From: JAXMHQ01 sp046346665
Lineage (GTDB): Bacteria > Verrucomicrobiota > Verrucomicrobiia > Limisphaerales > JAXMHQ01
Direction of reading: 5' to 3'
DNA: 28,895 bases
NCBI GenBank assembly: GCA_046346665.1
Contig: JAXMHQ010000047.1
Coordinates: 1-28,895, forward strand
The translations under genes and the position numbers were made by a program. This document shows positions 1 through 9,713 of the stretch, piece after piece. The notes under the pieces were generated by a model. That model did no database searches. It saw only the letters and a list, made by a program, of their open reading frames with translations, and had not been told where the DNA came from. How positions within the stretch are numbered: position 1 is the stretch's first letter; every line of letters starts with the position of its first letter.

Positions 1-1305
<1,305 letters not shown>

Positions 1306-1346
1306 CCGGTTTGAATGCGAACAGTCGCGAACTACTTTAACTCTGT

Positions 1347-4300
1347 ATGATTAGCTCAAAAGAAAGCGCCCGGGAGTTGCTGGGTTTGGAAAAGGTCAAC
1401 CAGGTGGAATACGTGGCGATCTCCGTCGCATCGCCCGACGCCATCCGGTCCTGGTCCAAGGGGGAGGTCAAGAACCCCGAAACCATCAATTACCGGACGT
1501 TCAAGCCCGAAAAGGGCGGCCTGTTCTGCGAACGCATCTTCGGCCCGGTCAAGGACTGGGAATGCTCCTGCGGAAAGTACAAGCGCATCAAGCACCGCGG
1601 CGTCGTCTGCGACCGTTGCGGCGTCGAAGTCACCCTCGCCCGCGTCCGCCGCGAGCGCATGGGCCACATCGAGCTCGCCGTCCCGGTCTGCCATATCTGG
1701 TTCTTCAAGTGCATGCCGTCCCGCATCGGCCTGGTTCTCGACATGACCGCCCGCAACCTGGAGCGCGTCATTTATTACGAGGATTACATGGTGATCGATC
1801 CCGGATCGACGCCGCTCAAGCTGAACCAGCTCCTGAGCGAACACGAATACCGCGAAGCCCGTGAAACCTACGGCGCCGATGCGTTCATCGCCAAGATGGG
1901 CGCCGAAGCCGTCCGCGACGCGCTCGCCAAAGTCGACCTCGCCAAGCAGATCGAACTGCTCCAGCAGTCGATGACGGAGACCAAGAGCAAACAGATCCGC
2001 AAGAAGATCGCCAAGCGCATCAAGCTGCTGCAGGGGCTGCTCTCCTCGAAGAGCCGGCCTGAATGGATGATCCTCACCGTGCTCCCCGTCATTCCGCCCG
2101 ACTTGCGCCCGCTGGTCCCGCTCGAAGGCGGCCGGTTTGCGACCTCGGATCTCAACGACCTTTACCGCCGGGTGATCAACCGGAACAACCGCTTGAAGAA
2201 CCTGCTCCAGCTCAAAACGCCGGAGGTCATCATCCGCAACGAGAAGCGCATGTTGCAGGAAGCGGTGGACGCGCTGTTCGACAACGGCCGCCATGGCCGC
2301 GCCGTCACCGGCGCCGGCAATCGCTCGCTCAAATCGCTGTCCGACATGCTCAAGGGCAAGAGCGGACGTTTCCGCCAGAACCTGCTCGGCAAACGCGTCG
2401 ATTACTCCGGCCGCTCGGTCATCGTCATCGGCCCCGAACTCAAGCTGCACCAGTGCGGTCTTCCCAAGAAGATGGCGCTCGTGCTGTTTGAGCCGTTCAT
2501 CATCCGCCGCCTGAAGGAACTCGGCTACGTGCACACCGTGCGCTCGGCCAAGAAGATGATCGAACGCCAGACCACCGAGGTCTGGGACATCCTCGAGGAA
2601 GTCACCAAGGGCCACCCGGTGATGCTGAACCGCGCCCCGACGCTGCACCGTCTCTCGGTCCAGGCCTTTGAGCCGCAGCTCATCGAAGGCGAAGCCATCC
2701 GCATTCACCCGCTGGTCTGCACCGCCTACAACGCGGACTTCGACGGCGACCAGATGGCCGTGCACGTGCCGCTGTCGGTCGAGGCCCAAATGGAAGCGCG
2801 CCTGCTGATGATGGCGCAGAACAACATCTTCAGCCCGTCCAGCGGCAAGCCGATCATCACGCCCACGCAGGACATCACCCTCGGCTGTTATTACCTGACT
2901 GCCGAACCGCGCACGCCCATGCCGTCCGACACCCGGACGCTCAAGCTGTTCGGGTCGAAGACCGAGGTGGTTTTCGCCTTCGAAGACGGCGGCGTCACCA
3001 CGCACGAACGCATCCGGCTGGCGAACCCGGATTTCGGCCGCCAAACCACGTTCGGCGACCCGAACAAGCGCATCATCGAAACCACCGTCGGTCGCGTCCT
3101 GTTCAGCGAAATCTGGCCGATGGAACTCGGATTCCCGAACAAGCCGGTCAAGAAATCCGAACTCGGCGATCTCATCTGGCGCTGTTACAAGGTGTGCGGC
3201 CACGAGAAAACCGTCATCATGCTCGACAAGCTCAAGGAACTTGGGTTCCGCGAAGCCACCAAGGCGGGCGTGTCCATCGGCATCGATGACATGATCATTC
3301 CGGTCGAGAAAGACCAGGAAATCGACGCCGCCCAGAAGCAGATCAAGGAAGTCGAGAAGCAGTATCGCAAGGGTGTCATCACCCCGGGCGAGCGCTACAA
3401 CAAGATCGTCGACATCTGGACGCATTGCACGGACCAGATTTCGAACGTCATGTTCCGCACCCTGGAGAAGAACCAGGGCAAGAAGGAATTCAACCCGGTG
3501 TTCCTGATGGTGGATTCCGGCGCGCGCGGCAACCGGCAGCAGGTCCGCCAGCTGGCCGGCGTCCGCGGCCTCATGGCCAAGCCCTCCGGCGACATCATCG
3601 AAAAACCCATTCTGTCGAACTTCCGCGAAGGCCTCACGGTGCTCGAGTATTTCATCTCGACCCACGGCGCCCGCAAGGGTCTCGCCGACACCGCGCTCAA
3701 GACCGCCGACTCGGGTTACATGACCCGCAAGCTGGTCGACGTGGCCCAGGACGTGATCATCCGCGAACAGGATTGCGGCACCAGCAACGGCATCTGGGTG
3801 CAGGCGATCTCCGAAGGCGACGAAGTCGTCGTCAAGCTGGCGGACCGCCTCATCGGCCGGTTCTCCTGCGATGACATCGCCAATCCGCAGAGCCCGAAAG
3901 AGCTCCTGGTGAAGGCGAACGAGGAAATCGACGAGCTCAAGGCCAAGGCCATCGACAGCTCCGGCGTCGAAAAGGTCAAGATCCGGTCCGTGCTGACCTG
4001 CGAAAGCAAGCACGGCGTCTGCATGAACTGCTACGGCCGCAACCTCGCCACCGGCGCCGTCGTCAAGCTCGGCGAAGCCGTCGGCATCATCGCCGCCCAG
4101 TCGATCGGCGAACCCGGCACGCAGCTCACGATGCGGACGTTCCACATCGGCGGCACCGCGTCGGCCCAGTTCAAGGTCCCGCAAATCAAGGCCAAGTTCG
4201 ACGGCACGATCCGCTACAACGAACTGCGCATCGTCAAACTCGAGGACGGCAACAACATCGTCCTGAACAAGAACGGCTCGGTGTCCATTCTTGCCGACGA

Positions 4301-5489
4301 CGGCCGCGAACTCGAAAACCACAACGTCGTCATCGGCGCGGTCATCTCCGTCGGGGACGGCGCCAAGGTCAAGAAGGGCGAGACGTTCATCCAGTGGGAT
4401 CCCTACAACGTCCCGATTCTGTCGGAGAAAGCCGGCAAGGTGAAGTTCCATGACATCATCGAGGGCCTGACGATGAAGCAGGAGCTCGATGAGCAGACCC
4501 AGCAGGAAGCCATGGTCGTCATCGAACACAAGGAAGACCTCCACCCGTCCATCGTCATTTCCGACGAAAACGGTGAAGTGGTTGCCACCTACGCGATCCC
4601 GTCCGGCGCGCACGTCGTCGTGAACGAAGGCGACCGCATCGTCGCCGGCACGCTCATGGCCAAGACGCCGCGCAAATCGTCGAAGACGAAGGACATCACC
4701 GGCGGTCTGCCGCGCGTGGCCGAGTTGTTCGAGGCGCGCCGTCCCAAGGACGCCGCCGAAATCTCCAAGATCGACGGCATCGTGGACTTCGGACCCAGCG
4801 TCCGCGGCAAGCGCTGCATCATCATCAAGGATCAGCAAACCGGCGTCGAAGAGGAACACCTCATCGCCATCGGCAAACACGTCATCGTGTTCAAGGGCGA
4901 CTACGTCAAGAAAGGCCAGCAGCTCACGGAAGGCCCGATTGATCCGCACGAGATCCTCGACATCTGCGGCCCGCAGGAATTGCAGGAGCACCTGGTCAAC
5001 GAAGTCCAGGAAGTCTACCGCCTGCAGGGTGTGACAATTAACGACAAGCACATCGAAATCATCGTCCGGCAGATGCTGCGCAAGGTGCGCATCACCGAGC
5101 CGGGCGACACGACGTTCCTGTGGGGCGAGCAGGTCGACAAGCTGGAGTTCGAGGAAGAGAATACGCGCGTCGACAAGATGGGCGGCAAGCCCGCTGAAGC
5201 GCAGCCCGTGCTGCTCGGCATCACGAAGGCCTCGCTCGAAACCGAGAGCTTCCTGAGCGCCGCGTCGTTCCAGGACACCACCCGGGTTCTCACCGAGGCC
5301 GCCACGCGCGCCAAGGTCGATTACCTGCGCGGGTTCAAGGAAAACGTCATCATGGGCCATATCATCCCGGCCGGCACCGGCTTCGATCATCACCGCAAGG
5401 TGCACCTCAAGCCGCTCGTCGAATTGCCCGAGGAACCCGAGCCCGTCGAGGCGCCCGCCGCCCCCGCGGAAAATCCGCTGGTCGGCTAG
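1347..5489 (+). CDS. rpoC: RNA polymerase beta' subunit
   Basis: Complete beta' subunit of 1380 residues, which forms the catalytic cleft with beta. The N-terminal zinc site is C73, C75, C88 and C91. The absolutely conserved catalytic loop NADFDGD lies at residues 462-468, with its three Asp holding the active-site magnesium. The second zinc site is C810, C885, C892 and C895. Trigger-loop and bridge-helix segments (GLADTALKTADSGYMTRKLVD, then AAQSIGEPGTQLTMRTFHIGG) are intact. The length fits beta' without the very large lineage-specific insertions. The ATG start gives the expected N-terminus (short leader, then SVASPDAIRSWSKGEV). No clear Shine-Dalgarno sequence precedes it, so it is probably translated by coupling with or after rpoB. 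It ends in a Pro/Ala/Glu-rich tail, and a strong terminator follows 18 bases downstream. Confidence 0.99.
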   Translation: MISSKESARELLGLEKVNQVEYVAISVASPDAIRSWSKGEVKNPETINYRTFKPEKGGLFCERIFGPVKDWECSCGKYKRIKHRGVVCDRCGVEVTLARVRRERMGHIELAVPVCHIWFFKCMPSRIGLVLDMTARNLERVIYYEDYMVIDPGSTPLKLNQLLSEHEYREARETYGADAFIAKMGAEAVRDALAKVDLAKQIELLQQSMTETKSKQIRKKIAKRIKLLQGLLSSKSRPEWMILTVLPVIPPDLRPLVPLEGGRFATSDLNDLYRRVINRNNRLKNLLQLKTPEVIIRNEKRMLQEAVDALFDNGRHGRAVTGAGNRSLKSLSDMLKGKSGRFRQNLLGKRVDYSGRSVIVIGPELKLHQCGLPKKMALVLFEPFIIRRLKELGYVHTVRSAKKMIERQTTEVWDILEEVTKGHPVMLNRAPTLHRLSVQAFEPQLIEGEAIRIHPLVCTAYNADFDGDQMAVHVPLSVEAQMEARLLMMAQNNIFSPSSGKPIITPTQDITLGCYYLTAEPRTPMPSDTRTLKLFGSKTEVVFAFEDGGVTTHERIRLANPDFGRQTTFGDPNKRIIETTVGRVLFSEIWPMELGFPNKPVKKSELGDLIWRCYKVCGHEKTVIMLDKLKELGFREATKAGVSIGIDDMIIPVEKDQEIDAAQKQIKEVEKQYRKGVITPGERYNKIVDIWTHCTDQISNVMFRTLEKNQGKKEFNPVFLMVDSGARGNRQQVRQLAGVRGLMAKPSGDIIEKPILSNFREGLTVLEYFISTHGARKGLADTALKTADSGYMTRKLVDVAQDVIIREQDCGTSNGIWVQAISEGDEVVVKLADRLIGRFSCDDIANPQSPKELLVKANEEIDELKAKAIDSSGVEKVKIRSVLTCESKHGVCMNCYGRNLATGAVVKLGEAVGIIAAQSIGEPGTQLTMRTFHIGGTASAQFKVPQIKAKFDGTIRYNELRIVKLEDGNNIVLNKNGSVSILADDGRELENHNVVIGAVISVGDGAKVKKGETFIQWDPYNVPILSEKAGKVKFHDIIEGLTMKQELDEQTQQEAMVVIEHKEDLHPSIVISDENGEVVATYAIPSGAHVVVNEGDRIVAGTLMAKTPRKSSKTKDITGGLPRVAELFEARRPKDAAEISKIDGIVDFGPSVRGKRCIIIKDQQTGVEEEHLIAIGKHVIVFKGDYVKKGQQLTEGPIDPHEILDICGPQELQEHLVNEVQEVYRLQGVTINDKHIEIIVRQMLRKVRITEPGDTTFLWGEQVDKLEFEEENTRVDKMGGKPAEAQPVLLGITKASLETESFLSAASFQDTTRVLTEAATRAKVDYLRGFKENVIMGHIIPAGTGFDHHRKVHLKPLVELPEEPEPVEAPAAPAENPLVG

Positions 5490-5507
5490 CGCAACGTTGA
5501 ATTCAAA

Positions 5508-5546
5508 AAGAGGGCCAATCCAGAGACGGGTTGGCCCTCTTGCTTT
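5508..5546 (+). terminator. Intrinsic terminator of the rpoBC operon
   Basis: A 14-base-pair stem, AAGAGGGCCAATCC (5508-5521) against 5528-5541 with a single G-T wobble, closes a six-base loop. It is followed by a modest T-containing tail (TGCTTTCC) and preceded by a run of A, so it could work in both directions. It starts 18 bases after the rpoC stop codon. The tail is weak in U, but stem quality and position make a terminator the natural reading. Confidence 0.85.
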
Positions 5547-5581
5547 CCACACCAGATACCGCGAGTCCCCGTGCAATGATT

Positions 5582-5630
5582 AGTGATCAGTCATCAGTGA
5601 CCAGTGGCCGGTGGCCAGTGACCGGTGAGC
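5582..5630. repeat. Phased heptamer array, seven units
   Basis: Seven units in exact 7-base phase: AGTGATC, AGTCATC, AGTGACC, AGTGGCC, GGTGGCC, AGTGACC, GGTGAGC. The core word is AGTGNCC. It lies between the rpoC terminator and the leader of the next gene. Unlike most other arrays in the window it has no obvious long inverted partner in the same gap. No coding function is seen. Confidence 0.8.
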
Positions 5631-5641
5631 AGCGGCTCGAA

Positions 5642-5654
5642 AATACATTGTATT
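5642..5654. promoter_or_regulatory. Short AT-rich palindrome, possible operator
   Basis: AATACA-T-TGTATT is a perfect 13-base dyad in otherwise GC-rich DNA. It lies about 230 bases before the cytidylate-kinase-like gene and just before its folded leader. The position would suit a regulator binding site, but no promoter boxes can be placed next to it with confidence. It could be chance. Confidence 0.25.
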
Positions 5655-5697
5655 AGGCGCTGTTTAATGCGTTCGGTCGTGGTGGCGAAACAGGTTG

Positions 5698-5872
5698 CGG
5701 GGCGTAAATTGATTCAGGGTTTCGCCGGTCTTCCAAACCGGCCGGTGGCGCCCTCCCGAGTGTGCAGGTCGGAGTTTTCATTCGAAAGTTCCGGTGGCAG
5801 GCGGCGGAGTTGGCCGCCGGGGGAGGGAAACAGCCCGCACCTCGGGAATCAGCCGGTTCAACACCCAAACAA
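5698..5872 (+). other. Folded 5' leader region before the kinase-like gene
   Basis: This non-coding stretch holds three good hairpins in the sense direction. (1) GCCGGT (5724-5729) pairs with ACCGGC (5737-5742) around a seven-base loop CTTCCAA, which looks like a tRNA anticodon arm. (2) GGAGTTTTC (5771-5779) pairs with 5784-5792, nine pairs including two G-T, around a four-base loop. (3) CGGCGG (5802-5807) pairs with CCGCCG (5814-5819). The upstream GGGGCGTAAA and the text around hairpin 1 resemble part of a selenocysteine-type tRNA. However, no acceptor 3' strand or proper T arm can be found, so I do not call a tRNA. A structured cis-regulatory leader or a decayed RNA gene are both possible. 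Confidence 0.35.
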
Positions 5873-5873
5873 T

Positions 5874-5878
5874 GGAGG
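5874..5878 (+). promoter_or_regulatory. Ribosome binding site that sets the start of the kinase-like gene
   Basis: GGAGG sits 5 bases before ATG 5884 and 8 bases before ATG 5887. It is one of the few clear Shine-Dalgarno sites in the window. It argues against the longer reading frame that opens at 5794 inside the folded leader. Confidence 0.75.
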
Positions 5879-5883
5879 CAGTC

Positions 5884-6606
5884 ATGATGCATTCACAACA
5901 CATCGACCAGTGCACCAGTTTCATTCATTGCCACATGGGCGCGCCCGCGCGGCCGGGCAGTTATGTCGACGCCCGGTCCCGCCGTTCAGGGATCACGATT
6001 TCGCGCCAGTCCGGCTGCGGCGCGCACGCCGTGGCCGAGCGGGTGGCCGCCCGGCTCCAGGCGGAATGCCCCGAGGACGCCCCGCCCTGGACGATTTACG
6101 ATCGCAACCTGGTTGAAAAGGTCCTCGAGGAACATCAGTTGCCCGGCCACATCGCGCGGCACATGCCCGAAGACCGCATTCACAGCTTCGACGACATCAT
6201 GGACCAGTTGTTCGGATTGCATCCGCCGCTGGACACGCTGGTGCAACAGATCACGGAGACCATTCTGCATCTCGCGGAGCGCGGGCACGTGATCCTGGTG
6301 GGCCGGGGCGCGCACCTGGTGACGGCAACCATGCCACGGTTCCTGCATGTCCGGCTCGTCGGCAGCGTGGCCCAGCGCATCCGCCACATGCAGCAATTCG
6401 AAGGACTCGACAACCGGGCCGCGATGGAGCGGATCCAGCGTGAGGATCGGGGCCGGGAACGGTATTTGCGCACTTACTTCGGCAAGAACATCGAGGACCC
6501 CTCGCTGTACCACCTCGTTCTCAACACCGACCTGGTGTCTGTGGACGAAACCGCCGACCTGATCGTGAGCCTTGCGCGGCCCAGGCTGAAGCAGGCAGCG
6601 GTTTGA
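5884..6606 (+). CDS. Cytidylate-kinase-like family protein
   Basis: 240 residues. After a non-conserved N-terminus of about 35 residues comes ITISRQSGCGAHAVAERVAARL (from residue 37). This is the nucleotide-binding loop of the Cytidylate_kin2 type family, in which the canonical P-loop Lys is absent. Then follow YDRNLVEKVLEE, a helical lid region and GHVILVGRGAHLVT, ending in LVLNTDLVSVDETADLIV, which matches the family's C-terminal NT(D/E) motif. The pattern fits small bacterial proteins that resemble CMP kinase but usually lack proven activity; phosphorylation of CMP should not be assumed. The start is chosen from the GGAGG site. The gene stands alone between repeat arrays and is preceded by a long folded leader. 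N-terminal residues 1-35 are rich in His and Cys and look non-enzymatic. Confidence 0.8.
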   Translation: MMHSQHIDQCTSFIHCHMGAPARPGSYVDARSRRSGITISRQSGCGAHAVAERVAARLQAECPEDAPPWTIYDRNLVEKVLEEHQLPGHIARHMPEDRIHSFDDIMDQLFGLHPPLDTLVQQITETILHLAERGHVILVGRGAHLVTATMPRFLHVRLVGSVAQRIRHMQQFEGLDNRAAMERIQREDRGRERYLRTYFGKNIEDPSLYHLVLNTDLVSVDETADLIVSLARPRLKQAAV

Positions 6607-6610
6607 ACAG

Positions 6611-6650
6611 GGATTGTTGGATTGGTGGATTATTGGATAAATGGATGAAG
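6611..6650. repeat. Phased octamer array, five units
   Basis: Five units in 8-base phase: GGATTGTT, GGATTGGT, GGATTATT, GGATAAAT, GGATGAAG. The array begins five bases after the kinase-like gene's stop codon. The same words occur in both arms of the inner layer of the nested palindrome at 10305-10398, so these two places belong to one repeat family. No inverted partner is seen locally. Confidence 0.8.
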
Positions 6651-6692
6651 CAGGGCCCGGTTTGGCTGGGCATCCTGCCTCGATCCTGCTAA

Positions 6693-7832
6693 ATGCGGGG
6701 CGTGCGGCGGCCCCGAAAATATCGATTGCCTAAATCCAAGCGCCCGGCCTGGCGGCGGGTTTTCTGGATTTTTCTGCTCCTGCTTTTGATGGCAGGCGGC
6801 GGGTATTGGTATCAGAAGCGGCCTGCGCGACCTCGGCTGCAAGCGGCCCCGCGCGCCTCCGCCCCCGCCACCCGGCCGGTTGCTGTTGCTCCTGCCGAGT
6901 CCACTCCAGTTCCAGTCCAGCCGGCACCGGTCGAATCGAACCGGCCCGTGCGCCGACCGGCCGCCGCGAGCGGCCCGCGCTCCCTGGAATCCATCCTCAT
7001 GTTCCAGATCGCTCTCGATCGGGAAGGGATTTCGTGCGGGTCGATTGACGGCAAGCTCGGCACCCAGACCCGCGCTGCGGTCCGGGCGTTCCAGGAACGC
7101 GAGCAGATTCCCGCGACGGGGGAACTGGATGCCGCCACGCGCGGCCGGCTGCTTCTGACCAACGCGCTGTTCCGCACCATCGAGGTGACGACGAACGATC
7201 TTCAGCGCATTCAGCCGCTGTCGAAAACGTGGCTGGGCAAGTCGCAGCAGACGGCGCTGGATTACGAGTCCATCCTGGAAATGTTCGCCGAACGCGGCCA
7301 CGCCCATCCCGAGCTGGTCCGCTATCTGAATCCGGGCGTGGACTGGACGAATATCCCGGCTGGAACGATCCTCCGCATTCCCGAAGTTTCCCGGACCAAC
7401 AATCTTCCCAAGGCGGCGTTCATCCGGATCCGGCTTGCGGACAAGACGCTCCAGGCTTTCGACGCCCAAACGAACCTGTTGTTTCATTGCCCGTGCAGCA
7501 TCGCGCAGAAGGTTGAAAAACGGCCCGTGGGTGAATTGCACGTGGCCGCGGTGGCGCCGCGTCCGAACTACACCTTCGACCCGGACAATTTCCCGGAATC
7601 GCCGGAAGCCCAGCAGATCAAGACGAAGCTGATCCTGCCGCCCGGGCCCAATAATCCCGTCGGCACGGTATGGATCAGCCTCGATCGGCCCGGCTACGGC
7701 ATTCACGGCACGCCCGGTCCCGAGCAGGTGGGCCGGACCGAATCGCACGGCTGTTTTCGCCTGGCGAACTGGAATGCAGAATTCTTGCTTGGCCTGGTCT
7801 GGGTGGGTTTGCCGGTGGTTGTGGAGCCGTGA
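6693..7832 (+). CDS. L,D-transpeptidase with peptidoglycan-binding domain
   Basis: 379 residues. A basic N-terminus followed by a membrane segment (about residues 22-42) anchors the protein in the inner membrane. A Pro/Ala-rich linker follows, then a peptidoglycan-binding type 1 domain (about 98-155; DREGISCGSIDGKLGTQTRAAVRAFQ) and a spacer that resembles a LysM-like repeat (YESILEMFAERG to GTILRIPE). The C-terminal half is a YkuD catalytic domain with H338 in YGIHGTPG and SHGCFR at 351-356, so the nucleophile is C354. The family cross-links peptidoglycan stems (3-3 bonds) or attaches proteins to the wall from the periplasm. All catalytic residues are present. The ATG lacks a Shine-Dalgarno site. 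No partner genes adjoin it, and it sits between two repeat arrays. Confidence 0.93.
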   Translation: MRGVRRPRKYRLPKSKRPAWRRVFWIFLLLLLMAGGGYWYQKRPARPRLQAAPRASAPATRPVAVAPAESTPVPVQPAPVESNRPVRRPAAASGPRSLESILMFQIALDREGISCGSIDGKLGTQTRAAVRAFQEREQIPATGELDAATRGRLLLTNALFRTIEVTTNDLQRIQPLSKTWLGKSQQTALDYESILEMFAERGHAHPELVRYLNPGVDWTNIPAGTILRIPEVSRTNNLPKAAFIRIRLADKTLQAFDAQTNLLFHCPCSIAQKVEKRPVGELHVAAVAPRPNYTFDPDNFPESPEAQQIKTKLILPPGPNNPVGTVWISLDRPGYGIHGTPGPEQVGRTESHGCFRLANWNAEFLLGLVWVGLPVVVEP

Positions 7833-7835
7833 GCC

Positions 7836-7965
7836 AAGTGGGGAATGCGGAGTGCGGAGTGCGGAATGACTCTCATCATCGTCCTCGTCCTGGATACGAA
7901 AAACGACTCCATGTATTTTCGCGCTCCGCCAGGATTCCGCACCCCGCATTCCGCATTCCCCACTT
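7836..7965. repeat. Inverted pair of heptamer arrays (32-base arms)
   Basis: The left arm (7836-7867) and right arm (7934-7965) match as inverted copies at 30 of 32 positions. The arms are built from heptamers AATGCGG, AGTGCGG, AGTGCGG, AATGACT. Both differences are transitions, so each can be a G-U wobble in RNA of one strand. The 66-base interior contains a second dyad: CCTGG/CCAGG outside CGAAAA/TTTTCG. The left arm starts three bases after the transpeptidase stop. The hairpin may end transcription but has no T-tract. Confidence 0.9.
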
Positions 7966-8014
7966 AAAATAAGCTGGAATTCTTCTACAGTCTCCAATAC
8001 ATAAGGCGTACTTG

Positions 8015-9433
8015 ATGCACCGGGTTTATCGTTTTTGGGCTCCTCAAAATCGGCCGTTTCTCGTTTTCCTGTTCTTGCTGGTGATCGCGCTGGCGGGTCG
8101 CGCGGTGTATCTCGGCCGTTTGAAACCTCCGGACCTGGCGCGCACCGCGGCAAAGGTTCGCGAATCGATGTCGGATCCCGCGGAGACGGCGCGGTTGAAG
8201 ATGGAGCAGAGCACCCTGGCATTTCAGTTGCCGAATCTCTCCACGAAATACCCGGTTCTGGCCGATGCCGTCCAATCCGCGGCGTGGTCGAATTCGGTGG
8301 CCCTGAGTATTCTGGACGCGGACGTGTCGGCGTCGTGGCGGGCGTGGTTTGATCACGCTGCTCCGCGGGTGCAGGAGGAGGACCCGGACCTCGAATTGTT
8401 TTTGGCGCTGCAGCGGGGTTACGATTTGGAGGTCCGGAAGATTGCGGCGGATCCGTTTCAGGAGGACAAGGAGGGCGCGGTGTGGCGGTTGCGCGAGGGG
8501 GCATTCGCCGCCTTGTTCAACGACCCGAATTATGTGCGCGACCGCCGGCGGTTCGATGCGGAATCGGGTGCGTTGCTGGACGAGGACAGCCGGGTGTTGC
8601 GGCAGCACTTTGTTTCGCGCCAGGCCCAATGGGTGGCGGCACGGGAACCGGGGCTGCGGGATTACTGCCGGGCGCTGGTGGAGTTGCAGGCGCGTTCGGA
8701 CGAGACTCGGTCAAGGCTGGAAACGGTTCGTGCGCAACTGGGCGGGGCCGGGCAGGAGACCGTTCCGACGCCCGGTGCGTCGCAGGAAACGCAGGCCGTG
8801 GTTCTGCACAGCGCGCCATCAGGCGCGTTTCATACTTACATTCCCGAATGGCGGGATTTCCTGCTGGCCGAGGCGGCGGCTTTGTCGATCGGCCTGGTGT
8901 TGAGCTGGCCGCCGGACCTGCGGTACCGGCGGTGGCTGAAGCTGTTGGCGACGGCGGGGCTGGTGGGGTGGGGGATGATCACGTTGCGCGTGCCGGTGAG
9001 CCGGGCGCTGGAAGGCAGGTCCGGGAGTGTTTTTGCGTTCCTGGGCTACCTGGCGCCGGTGATGTTGCTGGCCGCCACGTGGACGCCGAACCTGACAGTC
9101 AGTGCCTCACATGTATTAAGTCACCTATTGGATTCGCCCGGCCGGAACCACGAGCACGAACCCAACCTGGGCCTGGCGCACCGGGCCGCCCGGCGGGGGG
9201 AATTCCGCGAAGCCCTGCGGCTGGCCGGGGCTTCGCTGCTGGAGGACGGAGATCTTTACGAGGCGCTGGTGCTGAAGGCGAAACTGCACCGGCGATTGAA
9301 TCAAAGAAGGCGGACCCTGTGGGCGTTGAAGCGCGGGCTGAGCAACCCACGCCTTGAAAAACGGCAGGCCGAGCACCTGCGCTACCTGCTCCGGCACGTG
9401 GACGACCCGGAGCAATCGTGCTGGGTTATCTGA
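8015..9433 (+). CDS. Four-helix membrane protein with helical repeat tail, unknown function
   Basis: 472 residues, not recognised by name. One N-terminal membrane segment (about 14-32) is followed by a long charged, mostly helical region (40-245) without an evident catalytic motif. A short linker leads to three hydrophobic segments (about 282-298, 307-325, 339-356). The C-terminal 90 residues (LAHRAARRGEFREALRLAGASLLEDGDLYEALVLKAKLHRRL) look like a pair of TPR-type helices, suggesting protein-protein contacts on the cytoplasmic side. The ATG at 8015 is preferred to the TTG just before it. The upstream AAGG is a weak ribosome site. The 3' end overlaps the convergent small gene by eight bases. 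A structural or assembly role in the envelope is a guess only. Confidence 0.75.
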   Translation: MHRVYRFWAPQNRPFLVFLFLLVIALAGRAVYLGRLKPPDLARTAAKVRESMSDPAETARLKMEQSTLAFQLPNLSTKYPVLADAVQSAAWSNSVALSILDADVSASWRAWFDHAAPRVQEEDPDLELFLALQRGYDLEVRKIAADPFQEDKEGAVWRLREGAFAALFNDPNYVRDRRRFDAESGALLDEDSRVLRQHFVSRQAQWVAAREPGLRDYCRALVELQARSDETRSRLETVRAQLGGAGQETVPTPGASQETQAVVLHSAPSGAFHTYIPEWRDFLLAEAAALSIGLVLSWPPDLRYRRWLKLLATAGLVGWGMITLRVPVSRALEGRSGSVFAFLGYLAPVMLLAATWTPNLTVSASHVLSHLLDSPGRNHEHEPNLGLAHRAARRGEFREALRLAGASLLEDGDLYEALVLKAKLHRRLNQRRRTLWALKRGLSNPRLEKRQAEHLRYLLRHVDDPEQSCWVI

Positions 9434-9650
9434 TCCGCAATCCGCAAGCCCGGGCGAGGGACCAGCGGAAGATGGCCTCGCAAATGGCGAACAATCCCAG
9501 CACCACCAGCGGCAGGCACAGCCACAACCGCACGTCGGCCAGGATAATGCCGACAATCAAGGCCAGTGATCCAACCACGCCCCGGGCCATTCGGCCGTGG
9601 CACCCCAGATTACGCCTGAAAAATCGTCTCATACAGCACCCGCTGAGCAT
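9426..9650 (-). CDS. Small YgaP-like (DUF2892-type) membrane protein
   Basis: 74 residues. A short basic N-terminus is followed by two closely spaced hydrophobic helices, GVVGSLALIVGIILADV and LWLCLPLVVLGLFAICEAIF, and then WSLARACGLRIR. The helix-turn-helix hairpin with the ending (W)C/SxxRACGI/L is what I know from DUF2892 proteins, the membrane part of rhodanese-type YgaP, here without the rhodanese domain. The gene runs against the upstream membrane protein gene and overlaps its stop by eight bases. The start could be the first ATG or the one at codon 7. No Shine-Dalgarno sequence is seen. Function unknown. Confidence 0.6.
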   Translation of the reverse strand: MLSGCCMRRFFRRNLGCHGRMARGVVGSLALIVGIILADVRLWLCLPLVVLGLFAICEAIFRWSLARACGLRIR

Positions 9651-9713
9651 AAATTGAACCCAGTTTCCCAGGTTCGCAAATCGACAAATCCCAGGAAAAG
9701 GCTAGGTTCGGGA

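Noticed and set aside
1356..5576. An open reading frame of 1406 codons on the minus strand across all of rpoC
   Set aside because: Its frame is kept open by the GC-rich third positions of rpoC. The translation has no family motifs and consists of Asp, Leu, Val, Arg and Ala runs typical of antisense shadows.
5724..5742. Possible tRNA-Gly or tRNA-Sec gene from the anticodon-like arm
   Set aside because: No complementary acceptor strand, no T arm with a proper stem, and no CCA end at the expected distance. Kept only as a leader observation.
6630..8504. A 624-codon minus-strand frame opposite the transpeptidase and the start of the next gene
   Set aside because: Pro/Arg-rich shadow translation crossing an intergenic palindrome, with no motif.
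9397..9433. C-terminal CWVI of the membrane protein as a prenylation-type CaaX box
   Set aside because: CaaX prenylation is not a known feature of free-living bacteria; the match is short and probably chance.
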